A program made the translations under genes and the position numbers. Shown here piece by piece: positions 36,010-45,002 of a stretch of 64,000 nt of DNA (its first letter is position 1; every line of letters begins with the position of its first letter). Location: positions 1-64,000 of the forward strand of contig NZ_AUYB01000106.1 in the NCBI RefSeq assembly GCF_001625655.1, written 5' to 3'. This DNA comes from Pseudoalteromonas luteoviolacea DSM 6061. GTDB lineage: Bacteria; Pseudomonadota; Gammaproteobacteria; Enterobacterales; Alteromonadaceae. The notes beneath the pieces were generated by a model. The model was given only the letters and a program-made list of their open reading frames with translations, had not been told where the DNA came from and did not search any database.

Positions 36010-36424
36010 TTGTTTTCCTTAATACTTTCTCGTAATTTTGTTGGTTGATTTTGTGTATGGGCTAGATATTAAGGGGACAAACTTTCTCGAAACTTACAAG
36101 GTTGTAATTTTTCATAGGCACTAAGAAATCGTGCTCTTTGGCATTGAAAAGTAAAAAAGTATTGAAGGTAGAGTCGCTCTGAAGAAATAGTCTGTTTCGT
36201 TTTATTGTTAAAGTGCGTCAGACGCGTATTTACTGGCATTTATTTAAGATGACATTGTGATAGTATTGCACTGATTCTGAAGGCACTTAATATCATGTAA
36301 AGCGAAGCCGTATTGTTGATGTGTAAATAAAGGCATGCACAAGGCGGTTAACTTTGAAAAATAGTGCGCAAGAGCATCTTTTTTATAAGATTTACACTAA
36401 AACTCTTCGTTAGGAACTTTATCG
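36010..36424. other. Divergent promoter region between the mipA-like operon and the propeller sensor kinase
   Basis: It holds a TTACAA-GG-TTGTAA repeat 85 bases from the mipA-like start and the upstream region of the sensor kinase. A TAATAT on the minus strand with no good -35 would suit an activator-dependent promoter. Confidence 0.5.
36094..36107. promoter_or_regulatory. Inverted repeat TTACAA-N2-TTGTAA, candidate response-regulator site
   Basis: TTACAA (36094-36099), GG, TTGTAA (36102-36107) is a perfect 6-bp inverted repeat with a 2-base spacer. The core TACAA-N2-TTGTA is shared with sites at 42774-42785 and 44904-44915, each in front of an operon linked to a two-component system. Confidence 0.5.
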
Positions 36425-39400
36425 TTGGTTCGATTTATCTTTGTCATTTTTACCCTTTTAGTTGCGTTTAACTCTTTTTCCAAAGACATTTATTCAGCTA
36501 GTTCCGTGATTGAAATTTCAGCAAGCCCAGTCCAAAAAGCTGATTGGGATAATGTGGCTGAACTTACTTTGCCAACTGGTCAACCTATTTTAACGCACAC
36601 TGAGCAAGTAGATTTGGATATGGTACAGCCAATCGAAAAATCGCCGGTTACGCGCTTTAATATGAACGAGATTGCTGTGTCGATTAAGAAAGTGCCAGGT
36701 GCTTCTTTTGAAATAAATAACACAGTTAAGCAATTTAACCATTGGAGTCGTGTTAAAGCAGCCCAATACGAATTAAATACACTGTCTGATATCAGACACT
36801 TTTCTCCTCGCCAAGGCCTGCCAACGGGTTCTGTATACGAAACAGTTCAAGGGAAAGATGGTCATCTTTGGTTAGCCACCAATGGAGAGGGTCTTTGCCA
36901 ATATATTGCTAATCACTTTAGGTGTTTTAATGATAGCCATGGACTCAGTAACAACCGTGTTTGGGACATTGAGAAAATGCCATCAGGTGAACTCATCTTG
37001 GCGACTGATAAAGGCATTAATATTTATGATGGTGCATATTTTAAATCTTTGACTGTTTCTAAAGAGGAGTTCAAAGAAAAAGTGAGTGATGTCGCGATTG
37101 TTTCAGATACAGTGTATTTCACTACTGGCAGTCAGCTGTATCAATATCATCAAAATGTGCTTTACAAAATAATGGTGCCAGATGGCTTTGGTATTATTAA
37201 TCAGTTGGAAGCCGATCAAAACACTCTCTTGTTAGCCACGAGTTCCGGATTATATCGACTTTATGAGGGAGCTCTATCCCAGTTAGTTTTTGACAAAAAT
37301 TGCCAGGGCCATGTGTCTTTTGCTACGAGTTCAAAACAAAAAATTGCATTCTCTATTGTTGGTTCTGGAGTGTGCATTATCGATAAAGTACAGCAATTGT
37401 CTTACTTACAGTCTGGTGTAGACTCGTTAAACGTGACGGCGTTACTGCTAGATGAATCTCGAAATACATTGTGGATTGGGGATGACAGCAAAGGTGTATT
37501 TAAGGTTAGAAATGAGCACGTGTATGCATTCAACAAACAGAATGGTTTGAGTGACCAACATATCAGGGGACTAATGCAAGATGCACAAGGGCACGTATGG
37601 GTCTCTACCTATGGCGCGGGTATAAATCGGATTAAAGACAGTGGCTTTCGATTGCTCACAAAGCGCAGTGGTTTGCATCGCGAGCGTGTCAGTGCCATGG
37701 CAAATATCAATGATAAGTTATGGCTTGGCCAATACGGCACGGGGATACAAGTACTCGATAAAGGCCAATGGATGGGTATATCGCACAGCTTGTACAATCA
37801 ATATATTCATACTATTGCACAAGATGCAGAAGGTCGTGTTTGGGTAGGCAGCCGACAAGGCGTAATAGTTTTAGGAAGTCATGATACGCTGCACATTTGG
37901 CATCAAATGGGTTTAGAGGCCAATATTATTCATCAAATCGTCACAGCCCCTGATGGCTGTATGTATATTGCGTCAGAAAAAGGGCTTTATCGTGCGTGTG
38001 AGAACACATTGCAGTTTTTGAACTTGGAACAGCAAGAATACGTGATTGATGTTTACATAGACCAAACCAATAAGGTTTGGTTTGTTACAAATGGCGGCGG
38101 CACCTATTTTGTAGATAGAGGTGTCGTTTACCGCTTTACAGAACGTGACGGTTTACCCAGTGATTGGGCATATAGCCTTGAGCAAGGCAGTGATGGAACA
38201 ATGTTTATTGGGACGCGTAAAGGGGTATTTGCATTAAAATGGCAGGCGGGATCTTGGATTGGGCGCCACATTCGCGTAGATGATGGCCTGAGCAGTCATA
38301 TTGTTTTAGGACTTAAGATCCATCAAGGTGAGCTTTGGGTTGGTACAGAACGTGGTAATAATAGAATTCGATTGACTGATTTATTCATTTCAGAGCAACC
38401 GCTACAGGTTGATTCATTCGTTTATGAAAATGGATATTTGGCTGTGGATGCGACGTTAAATACAGCTGAGTTTATAAACAATACATTTTACTGGGGTTCA
38501 GGTAGTGGCGTAACCTACTTTGACCCAACAGCAATAGATTTAACAGCAAATTTAGCGACCAGTATTCTTGAAGTTTCTTCTTTGAGTAGAGCGGGCACAC
38601 ACCTACATGCACCCATAGAGAACGCATCAGAGGAAGTGGTCGAATTCTCACCTGAAACTTTACAGATTACTTTTAGAGTAAGCCATAAAGACTGGGCAAA
38701 TCCAGAGCGAGTACTTTATCAGACTCGTTTACTTGGCAGCAGCGAGCTTTGGAGCGAGCCCTCCGAATCGAGTGAGATAGCATACAATCATTTGGGAGCT
38801 GGCGAATACGAGTTTCAAGTTAGAGCTATGTCATCGCGTAAATTTGGCGATCATGTAAGCTATCAGTTCACCATCCTCACACCTTGGTGGCAAACATGGT
38901 GGGCATATACACTGGCGGCATGTTCGTTGCTACTAGTGATGTATCAAACCATAAAATGGCGATTCAGCTTTTTGGCAAAACAGCAAAGGATAAAAGATCG
39001 TGCCGAGTTCTCTGAGGCCTTACTAGAGCGTAAAAAACAGTTACTTGCTGAAGTATCTCATGAAATTCGCACGCCTTTGAGTGTGCTAAAAATGTCGGTG
39101 GAGGGCCTTGAATATAATTTGCTGGAAGATACGGAGAAAACATACCAATTGCTGCACAGGCGAATAGCAGACATCAATATGCTCGTTGCAGATATCGACC
39201 AGCTTGCCCGCACTGAACTAGAAGAGCGTGCGCTTTGTCCTGAACATGTTGCTGTGAAGCCTTGGTTAACTTCATGGAGTCAAGACGCTAAAGGACGAAT
39301 TTTGCAAAGGGATGGCTACGAATTTGATGTAGATATTAAGATAAACGACGCATTGATAATAAATGCGGATGTTGATCGTCTGACACAGGTATTAACGAAT

Positions 39401-39706
39401 TTACTGTCAAACAGCATAAGATACACAGCCAAACCCGCTCAAATAGTCTTTACGGCATCATTGCTTGACGGTGCACTTGTTCTCTCACTTTCTGATAGTT
39501 CGCCTGGAGTTCATGATAGTGAGTTGAAAACGATTTTTGAGCGAATGTACCAAAGTGAGAAAAACAAAGAGCTTTACAAAGGTGGAACTGGTCTCGGCTT
39601 GGCAATATGCCAAGATTTAGTAGAACGCCACGGTGGATGTATTTTTGCCGAGCACAGTGTTCTTGGTGGGGTCAAAGTGACTATTGTCTTGCCTGCACTG
39701 CCTTAG
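36425..39706 (+). CDS. Propeller-type ligand-sensor histidine kinase (two-component-regulator propeller plus Y_Y_Y plus HK)
   Basis: TTG start with AGGAA nine bases upstream. A signal peptide is followed by about fourteen propeller blades, for example DGHLWLATNGEGLCQYIANH and QGHVWVSTYGAGINRI. A Y_Y_Y domain (residues about 690-810) and a membrane helix (WWAYTLAACSLLLVMYQT) lead to the kinase. The acceptor is H879 in LLAEVSHEIRTPLSVL, with LTNLLSNSIRYT and GGTGLGLAICQ in the ATPase domain. Unlike the hybrid systems of Bacteroidetes, it ends after the ATPase domain, with no receiver or AraC-type output. No response regulator is immediately adjacent, so its partner is uncertain. These sensors usually respond to glycans or other periplasmic ligands. 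Confidence 0.88.
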   Translation: MVRFIFVIFTLLVAFNSFSKDIYSASSVIEISASPVQKADWDNVAELTLPTGQPILTHTEQVDLDMVQPIEKSPVTRFNMNEIAVSIKKVPGASFEINNTVKQFNHWSRVKAAQYELNTLSDIRHFSPRQGLPTGSVYETVQGKDGHLWLATNGEGLCQYIANHFRCFNDSHGLSNNRVWDIEKMPSGELILATDKGINIYDGAYFKSLTVSKEEFKEKVSDVAIVSDTVYFTTGSQLYQYHQNVLYKIMVPDGFGIINQLEADQNTLLLATSSGLYRLYEGALSQLVFDKNCQGHVSFATSSKQKIAFSIVGSGVCIIDKVQQLSYLQSGVDSLNVTALLLDESRNTLWIGDDSKGVFKVRNEHVYAFNKQNGLSDQHIRGLMQDAQGHVWVSTYGAGINRIKDSGFRLLTKRSGLHRERVSAMANINDKLWLGQYGTGIQVLDKGQWMGISHSLYNQYIHTIAQDAEGRVWVGSRQGVIVLGSHDTLHIWHQMGLEANIIHQIVTAPDGCMYIASEKGLYRACENTLQFLNLEQQEYVIDVYIDQTNKVWFVTNGGGTYFVDRGVVYRFTERDGLPSDWAYSLEQGSDGTMFIGTRKGVFALKWQAGSWIGRHIRVDDGLSSHIVLGLKIHQGELWVGTERGNNRIRLTDLFISEQPLQVDSFVYENGYLAVDATLNTAEFINNTFYWGSGSGVTYFDPTAIDLTANLATSILEVSSLSRAGTHLHAPIENASEEVVEFSPETLQITFRVSHKDWANPERVLYQTRLLGSSELWSEPSESSEIAYNHLGAGEYEFQVRAMSSRKFGDHVSYQFTILTPWWQTWWAYTLAACSLLLVMYQTIKWRFSFLAKQQRIKDRAEFSEALLERKKQLLAEVSHEIRTPLSVLKMSVEGLEYNLLEDTEKTYQLLHRRIADINMLVADIDQLARTELEERALCPEHVAVKPWLTSWSQDAKGRILQRDGYEFDVDIKINDALIINADVDRLTQVLTNLLSNSIRYTAKPAQIVFTASLLDGALVLSLSDSSPGVHDSELKTIFERMYQSEKNKELYKGGTGLGLAICQDLVERHGGCIFAEHSVLGGVKVTIVLPALP

Positions 39707-39790
39707 CCCACCCGATGTTTTAAGCCTCTTAAACTGCATAAGAGTTTTAGCGCTCAAACATGGGTTTGATCATTCGCGTTAAAGCTCAGG

Positions 39791-40000
39791 CTACTCCTGA
39801 GCTTTAAATGCTAATATGTCTCCTGGCTGACATTCAAGGTAGTTGCAAATGGCAGCAAGTGTTTCAAACCTAACTCCTTTCACTTTACCGCGTTTAAGTA
39901 AAGACAAGTTTGCTTCTGTGATGCCTATCGCTTTGGCCAATTCTTTTGATGATACCTTACGCATGGCCATCACAACATCTAGGTTAACAATAATATCCAT
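39791..40000 (-). CDS. XRE-family transcriptional regulator (YozG-like)
   Basis: A 69-residue helix-turn-helix protein with the HTH core SSKELAKAIGITEANLSLLKRGK and the C-terminal PGDILAF typical of small Cro/CI-like regulators of the YozG/YtpR type. It starts two bases after the DUF2975 gene, so the pair is co-transcribed, a common arrangement. It probably represses its own operon. A hairpin (AAAGCTCAGG/CCTGAGCTTT) straddles its stop codon and may act as terminator. Confidence 0.9.
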   Translation of the reverse strand: MDIIVNLDVVMAMRKVSSKELAKAIGITEANLSLLKRGKVKGVRFETLAAICNYLECQPGDILAFKAQE

Positions 40001-40002
40001 GC

Positions 40003-40518
40003 TTAAATAAACTCTTTGTTTTCGTCTTCGATTTCTTTTGCGGCTTTGAGTAAGTGGGCAACTATGGCAAGTAAAATCAGTGTGGTCAGGTATCCAAACT
40101 CGATTTTTACAATGAGTTCAGTTGACTCATAAAGTTCGGAGTGCCACATTCCCATTGCAAAATTCAATATGCCCGCATACAGGATCGCGCTAATTTTAGT
40201 CCAGACAAACCCTATATAACAGCGGAAAGAAGTATGACTAAAGAAGTCTCCCCGTTGAAACTCTAAAAGCAGTTTATTCATCCAATAAATACTTAAAAGA
40301 ACCAGCAGCAGCGTAGGTGCTGAAGCAATAAAGAGTATTAATTGACTGGCTTCGCCACCATTCCATAAACCTATAAATGGGATGCTATCAATGTAGCTTA
40401 CCTGACCATTAACCAGTAGTTGAAAGCCCATAAAACCAAGTATTACTGCGGAGATACTAAGCATTGCTAATCTTGCTGTTTTGCTGAGTTTTTGAACTTT
40501 ATATGCGTATGGTGACAT
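40003..40518 (-). CDS. DUF2975 membrane protein
   Basis: A membrane protein of about 170 residues with four hydrophobic segments. Two are near the N-terminus (LAMLSISAVILGFMGFQ, LILFIASAPTLLLVLLSIYWM) and two lie further on (ISAILYAGILNFAMG and LTTLILLAIVAHLL). Two start codons are possible, ATG 40524 and ATG 40518. AAGGAG lies three bases before the first and nine before the second, which favours the second. The family is usually encoded with the small XRE regulator, as here, and its function is not known. Charged ends suggest both termini are cytoplasmic. Confidence 0.85.
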   Translation of the reverse strand: MSPYAYKVQKLSKTARLAMLSISAVILGFMGFQLLVNGQVSYIDSIPFIGLWNGGEASQLILFIASAPTLLLVLLSIYWMNKLLLEFQRGDFFSHTSFRCYIGFVWTKISAILYAGILNFAMGMWHSELYESTELIVKIEFGYLTTLILLAIVAHLLKAAKEIEDENKEFI

Positions 40519-40654
40519 GCACATTTACTCCTTAAATTGTATGGAGGAATACTAACACATAAATTAATTGCTGTAAAAAAACATAAAATTATCGTTTTAC
40601 AATAATAAATATTCATGCAATGATGTTTTTAAGTTGATTACGGAGTATCTCACT

Positions 40655-42709
40655 ATGACAAAGAATTATTCACTGATTAAAAAGTCAATCATCAGCATGG
40701 CAGTATGCACTGGATTGTTACTAACAGGATGCGGCACAACCACTGACTCTACGCCTACAACTACGGTTCAGGCGCCAGTAAATGCGCTTGTTCCTGTCGA
40801 AGCTATTTTTGATAAAAGTGAGATTAATGGCGTGTCCATTTCAAAGGATAACCAATGGATCGCATTTATGAGGGTACATGAAGGTGCACAAAATTTATTC
40901 TTGGTGCCACACGACGGTTCGTTGGAAGACGCATTGCCTGTTACTAATTACAAAGATGGTATTGACGGATTTCGTTGGTCCGCAAATAAAAATGAGGTTT
41001 TTATTTTTAGAGACCACGAAGGAAATGAAAATAATCAAATTTTCAGCTTGAACTTTACAAGTGATTTGAGATCACCAATCTCTGTTTCAAGGTTAACTGC
41101 GCATGACGATGTAAGCTATGGGCTTGAGTCCCAACTTAGCGCAGATCCAAATGTACTGGTCATTGAAGCAAACCACGATGATAGAGGCCGAATAGACTTG
41201 TTTCACTTGGATATCAACACCAAAAAGATGACTAATGTGTTTGAAAACAAGCTAGGATTCAATGCTCAGTTTATCAATGATGACGGTAAAGCTATTCTTG
41301 GTTCTAACATGAATCGAGATAATTCAAGTACTTTACATAAACTGGTTGACGGCAAGTGGGTCAAAGTCATGACTACAGAGCCAGGGGAATCTTTTGAGTT
41401 TTATAGTTTTGATAAAGAGGCTAACACGGCCTATATGAGTGCTGATATTCAAGGAAGGGATAAACAAGAATTACTACTCATTAATTTGAAAACGGACAAA
41501 ATAAGCACTGCACATAAGGACCCGTTAGACCAATCTGATTTGCACCACATTGTTTTTGGCGAAGACAATAAGCCCTTGATTGTGTCTTATTATGGCGGTC
41601 GACTAAGAAACTATCCTCTGAATGACCATGCGAAACAAACATTGGCGGACATACGCAGTAACTTCAATGGTGATGCTGATGTATTAGTGGATAAGATTGA
41701 CCATGAAAAAAATCAATGGCATATCTCTGTGTCATCTCCGGATAGGCCGAAACGAAAATTTGTATATGCAGCTAATAACAAGACGCTAATTGATTTACTT
41801 AACCAGATGCCGAAGGTAGACCCCAGTCTTTTAGGCGAGCGAAGAAGTATTACTTATACCGCGACGGACGGTCAGGAAATCCAAGCGTATTTAACGCTGC
41901 CACGAACATCCCAAGTGGACTTACCATTAATCGTTTTACCTCACGGAGGCCCATGGCATAGAGATCATTGGGGTTATAGCAGCGACTATTTTGTGCCTTT
42001 TGCGCATTTCTTCGCAAATCGAGGATACGCTGTATTACAGCCTAACTTTCGCGGGTCATTAGGCTTTGGTAAGAGTTTTACCATGCAAGGCGAGCGTAAT
42101 TGGGGGACTGGTGTAATGCAGCAAGACTTAACAGATGGTGTGAAGTATTTAATTGAACAAGGCATTGCAGACCCAGAAAGAGTTGGGATTATGGGTGCTT
42201 CTTATGGTGGATATGCTGCCTTAGCTGGCACGACATTTACACCTGACCTTTACCAAGCTGCTATTTCTTATGTTGGCCCTTCTAGTTTGATTACATTAGT
42301 AGAGTCTTGGCCGGAAGTGTACCGTCCATACTTAGGTACTTGGTTTAAAGCTGTAGGAGATCCGTTAATTGAGTCGGATCGCAAAGATATGGCATCGCGC
42401 TCTCCTATTAATTTTGTGGATAGAATCAAAACACCATTGATGCTAATTCAAGGAGCAAATGACCCAAGGGTTACGCAAATTGAATCGGATAATATTGCCC
42501 GAGAGCTACACAAAACAGGGCGAGATGTAGAATATATTCTTGCTAAAGACGAAGGGCATGGTTTTAAAAAGCATGACAATAAAGTGGCTACGGTTATCGC
42601 GATGGAAACATTCTTTGCAAAGCATTTGGGTGGAAACAAGTCTCAAAGCGTAGATAAGAAAATCAAAGCACATTTGACTTCGCTCAAGGTAGACACTAGT
42701 AAGCTCTAA
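40655..42709 (+). CDS. S9-family (prolyl oligopeptidase-type) peptidase, lipoprotein
   Basis: ATG 40655 is chosen because CGGAG precedes it; the frame itself opens at TTG 40634. The product begins with a signal ending in a lipobox (LLLTGC), so it is membrane-anchored in the periplasm. An N-terminal propeller of about 400 residues (for example ISKDNQWIAFMRVHEGAQNL) shields the C-terminal alpha/beta-hydrolase domain. That domain has nucleophile S516 in GASYGGYAAL, the acid in GANDPRV and histidine in DEGHGFKKHD. It should remove di- or acylated peptides from the N-terminus of oligopeptides. It is monocistronic and bounded downstream by a strong terminator. Confidence 0.93.
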   Translation: MTKNYSLIKKSIISMAVCTGLLLTGCGTTTDSTPTTTVQAPVNALVPVEAIFDKSEINGVSISKDNQWIAFMRVHEGAQNLFLVPHDGSLEDALPVTNYKDGIDGFRWSANKNEVFIFRDHEGNENNQIFSLNFTSDLRSPISVSRLTAHDDVSYGLESQLSADPNVLVIEANHDDRGRIDLFHLDINTKKMTNVFENKLGFNAQFINDDGKAILGSNMNRDNSSTLHKLVDGKWVKVMTTEPGESFEFYSFDKEANTAYMSADIQGRDKQELLLINLKTDKISTAHKDPLDQSDLHHIVFGEDNKPLIVSYYGGRLRNYPLNDHAKQTLADIRSNFNGDADVLVDKIDHEKNQWHISVSSPDRPKRKFVYAANNKTLIDLLNQMPKVDPSLLGERRSITYTATDGQEIQAYLTLPRTSQVDLPLIVLPHGGPWHRDHWGYSSDYFVPFAHFFANRGYAVLQPNFRGSLGFGKSFTMQGERNWGTGVMQQDLTDGVKYLIEQGIADPERVGIMGASYGGYAALAGTTFTPDLYQAAISYVGPSSLITLVESWPEVYRPYLGTWFKAVGDPLIESDRKDMASRSPINFVDRIKTPLMLIQGANDPRVTQIESDNIARELHKTGRDVEYILAKDEGHGFKKHDNKVATVIAMETFFAKHLGGNKSQSVDKKIKAHLTSLKVDTSKL

Positions 42710-42734
42710 TTTTTAAAAAAGCCAATTAAGTAAT

Positions 42735-42767
42735 CAGGTCAGAGTCGCTCTGACCTGTTTTAGTTTT
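42735..42767 (+). terminator. Terminator of the S9 peptidase gene
   Basis: CAGGTCAGAG, loop TCG, CTCTGACCTG (42735-42757), then TTTTAGTTTT. Confidence 0.93.
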
Positions 42768-42772
42768 AAATC

Positions 42773-42786
42773 ATACAAAATTGTAT
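42773..42786. promoter_or_regulatory. CusR/HprR-like box in front of the two-component operon
   Basis: ATACAA, AA, TTGTAT is a perfect inverted repeat with a 2-base spacer. Its core TACAAAATTGTA is identical to the centre of the E. coli CusR/HprR box (CATTACAAAATTGTAATG). It lies 55 bases before the regulator start codon, which fits autoregulation. Confidence 0.65.
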
Positions 42787-42840
42787 CTCAGCTTTACGGT
42801 CTAATCAGTTACACTGTAAAAAACAATAACTCAAGATGTT

Positions 42841-43518
42841 ATGAAAGTACTGATTGTTGAAGACGATCTAGATACGGCAGAGTTCATTAAGCGTGGCCTA
42901 GAACAACATGGTGAAGTTGTCCATCACGTAGCCACTGCGCAGCAGGGTATGTTGCTAGTATCGTCAAATGAATTTGATGTCGTCATATTTGATAGATTGC
43001 TGCCAAACATGGATGGCATAGATGCTGTTCGTATACTGCGCAGCAGCAATGTTACGACCCCAATTATAATGTTAACAGCACTGAGTGAAACCTCAGACCG
43101 CGTATCAGGTTTGGACGCGGGGGCTGATGACTATTTAGTAAAGCCTTTCGATTTTTCGGAGCTTTATGCGCGCTTAAAAGCACTAACACGCAGAACGCCT
43201 TTAAAACAAGAGGCCCTTTGCCTTTGTGTGGGAGATCTTACATTAGAACGCACAGCTAGAAGGGTTACCAGAGCTGGTTTAACACTCGAACTGAACCAAA
43301 AAGAGTATCAGATTTTAGAGTACCTCATGCTTAACCCAGGACAACTTGTGACAAAAACCATGTTGCTTGAGAAAGTTTGGGGTTTTAACTTTGATCCAAA
43401 AACGAGTCTCGTTCAGACACATGTTAGCCGTTTACGAAACAAAGTTGATAAGCCCTTTTCCATTGAACTCATTAAAACCATTCGTGGATGTGGATATATT
43501 ATTTCTGACCATGACTAA
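42841..43518 (+). CDS. OmpR-family response regulator, CusR/HprR/CopR-like
   Basis: Receiver domain with acidic pair (LIVEDDLDTA), phospho-acceptor D51 in VVIFDRLLPNMDG, and DYLVKPFDFSELYARL. The winged-helix output ends LIKTIRGCGYII. The receiver-to-DNA-binding arrangement and the LARLRALxRR-type linker (LYARLKALTRRT) are those of the CusR/CopR/HprR group, which controls copper, redox or envelope-stress genes. The same group binds ACAA-N2-TTGT repeats, and one such repeat precedes this gene. It overlaps the kinase gene by eight bases. The metal or redox signal is inferred, not shown. Confidence 0.93.
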   Translation: MKVLIVEDDLDTAEFIKRGLEQHGEVVHHVATAQQGMLLVSSNEFDVVIFDRLLPNMDGIDAVRILRSSNVTTPIIMLTALSETSDRVSGLDAGADDYLVKPFDFSELYARLKALTRRTPLKQEALCLCVGDLTLERTARRVTRAGLTLELNQKEYQILEYLMLNPGQLVTKTMLLEKVWGFNFDPKTSLVQTHVSRLRNKVDKPFSIELIKTIRGCGYIISDHD

Positions 43519-44893
43519 ATATTTAAAATCCTATGACATTAAATACGCCTTAATAGAGACATGCTTATTGCTTGCGTTATGTAGCACCCTATTCGCCTTA
43601 GGCGGTTTTTTTGCGGTTCATTCCATCAACCAATCTCAAATGGAAGAGCTAACAGATTTTTCCACAGAGCTTAAAGAGCAATATCAGGAGCACGGATTAG
43701 ATTGGATACTTGACGATTTAGAACTGGACGAGCGTCCAATTTGGGGCCGAGCAGAAAGTCTAGAGCGTTTAGATGAACATGATAATCTATTTAAAGTTGT
43801 TCAATCTAACAATCTATTGTTGGGTAGTGAGTTAGAGTTTGATGCCGACAATGTCGCTAAATGGCAGTTACTAAGCTTCGATAGCGAACGGCAATTCGAG
43901 TTACTCACCATCCGTATTGAACTAGATGCAGAAGTTACTGTGATTATATTGCAGCCTAAAAGCTATGAAAGTGCATTTGTAACTGGGGTTGTTTGGCAGC
44001 TGTATGTTTATTTTTCATTTATATTTTCAGGGTGCATTTTGGGTATTGTGCTTAGTCGAAGGTACAGGAAACAAAAATGGATTGCATCGACTAAAAAAGT
44101 GCTTTCAGAAATCGCCAAATCACCTGATTCAACTCGCTTGCCTATATCTCGTAAGTGCCCAATCAATAACGATATTGTAAACAGTATCAATACTATGTTG
44201 GATGATATTACAGAGCTTCATGGCACTATGAAAACCATGTCTGTTGGAATTGCCCATGACCTGAAAACTCCCCTTTCACGAGTTGCTAATCGATTGCAAA
44301 GTATGCGGCATGATATTAGCGAACCAAGTTTAATCGAAACGCACCTTAACCATGCGAGTAACGATTTAAACTCGGTAATTTCAACGTTTAATAATTTGGT
44401 GCGCCTCAACAGTATTGAATCTGGGCAGCATAAGGATAAGTTCGTAAAACTCAATTTATCTGAATTGATAGACGATTTAGCACTGAGTTATGAACCAGTG
44501 TTCGAAGATTCAGGCCGTAAACTTGAGCTATCAACTGTCAGCGATGTTTATTGTGTCGGCGAAGCAGATTTACTGTCTCAATTGATATGTAATTTACTAG
44601 AAAATGCGCTTGAATATAGCGACGTGGGTGCGCACGTATGGGTGAGATTACAAAGCCATACAGAGTCAGCGCTTTTGCAAATTGGTGATGATGGACCTGG
44701 AATATCTCCAGCGGCTCAACCACACGTTTTTGAGAGGTTTTATCGTGCCGATATTAGTCGAGCAAAACCGGGCAACGGTTTAGGGCTAAGTATTGTTAAA
44801 GCAATCTGCCAAGTACACGGTGCGACATTGACACTGCTACCAAACCAAAAGGGCGCAGTTTTTAACATTGAGGTGCCCATTTCAGGGCAATAA
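43511..44893 (+). CDS. Sensor histidine kinase partner of the CusR-like regulator
   Basis: The longest frame opens at 43367, inside the regulator gene. The ATG at 43511, overlapping the regulator stop by eight bases, gives a sensible 460-residue kinase. Two membrane helices (about 17-39 and 158-180) flank a short periplasmic sensor of about 120 residues that is rich in acidic residues. The acceptor is H249 in GIAHDLKTPLSRV, followed by ICNLLENALEYS and DGPGIS and a GNGLGLSIV box. No obvious metal-binding His/Met cluster marks the sensor domain. It is co-transcribed and coupled with the regulator. Confidence 0.93.
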   Translation: MTKYLKSYDIKYALIETCLLLALCSTLFALGGFFAVHSINQSQMEELTDFSTELKEQYQEHGLDWILDDLELDERPIWGRAESLERLDEHDNLFKVVQSNNLLLGSELEFDADNVAKWQLLSFDSERQFELLTIRIELDAEVTVIILQPKSYESAFVTGVVWQLYVYFSFIFSGCILGIVLSRRYRKQKWIASTKKVLSEIAKSPDSTRLPISRKCPINNDIVNSINTMLDDITELHGTMKTMSVGIAHDLKTPLSRVANRLQSMRHDISEPSLIETHLNHASNDLNSVISTFNNLVRLNSIESGQHKDKFVKLNLSELIDDLALSYEPVFEDSGRKLELSTVSDVYCVGEADLLSQLICNLLENALEYSDVGAHVWVRLQSHTESALLQIGDDGPGISPAAQPHVFERFYRADISRAKPGNGLGLSIVKAICQVHGATLTLLPNQKGAVFNIEVPISGQ

Positions 44894-44903
44894 TTGCGAA
44901 CCT

Positions 44904-44939
44904 TACAATTTTGTATGCTTATTGTATGGTAAGTGTAAA
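44904..44939 (+). promoter_or_regulatory. CusR/HprR-like box and promoter of the DUF1800-DUF1501 operon
   Basis: TACAA, TT, TTGTA (44904-44915) is a perfect inverted repeat with the same half-sites as the one at 42773-42786. TTGTAT (44911-44916) with a 17-base spacer and TGTAAA (44934-44939) make a possible promoter whose -35 overlaps the repeat. The first start codon follows at 45003. Confidence 0.5.
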
Positions 44940-45002
44940 ACACAAAATGGGTATTTGGCTCTACACTTATTGTAATGAAAACAAAAAGCATGGGGCCAGG
45001 AC

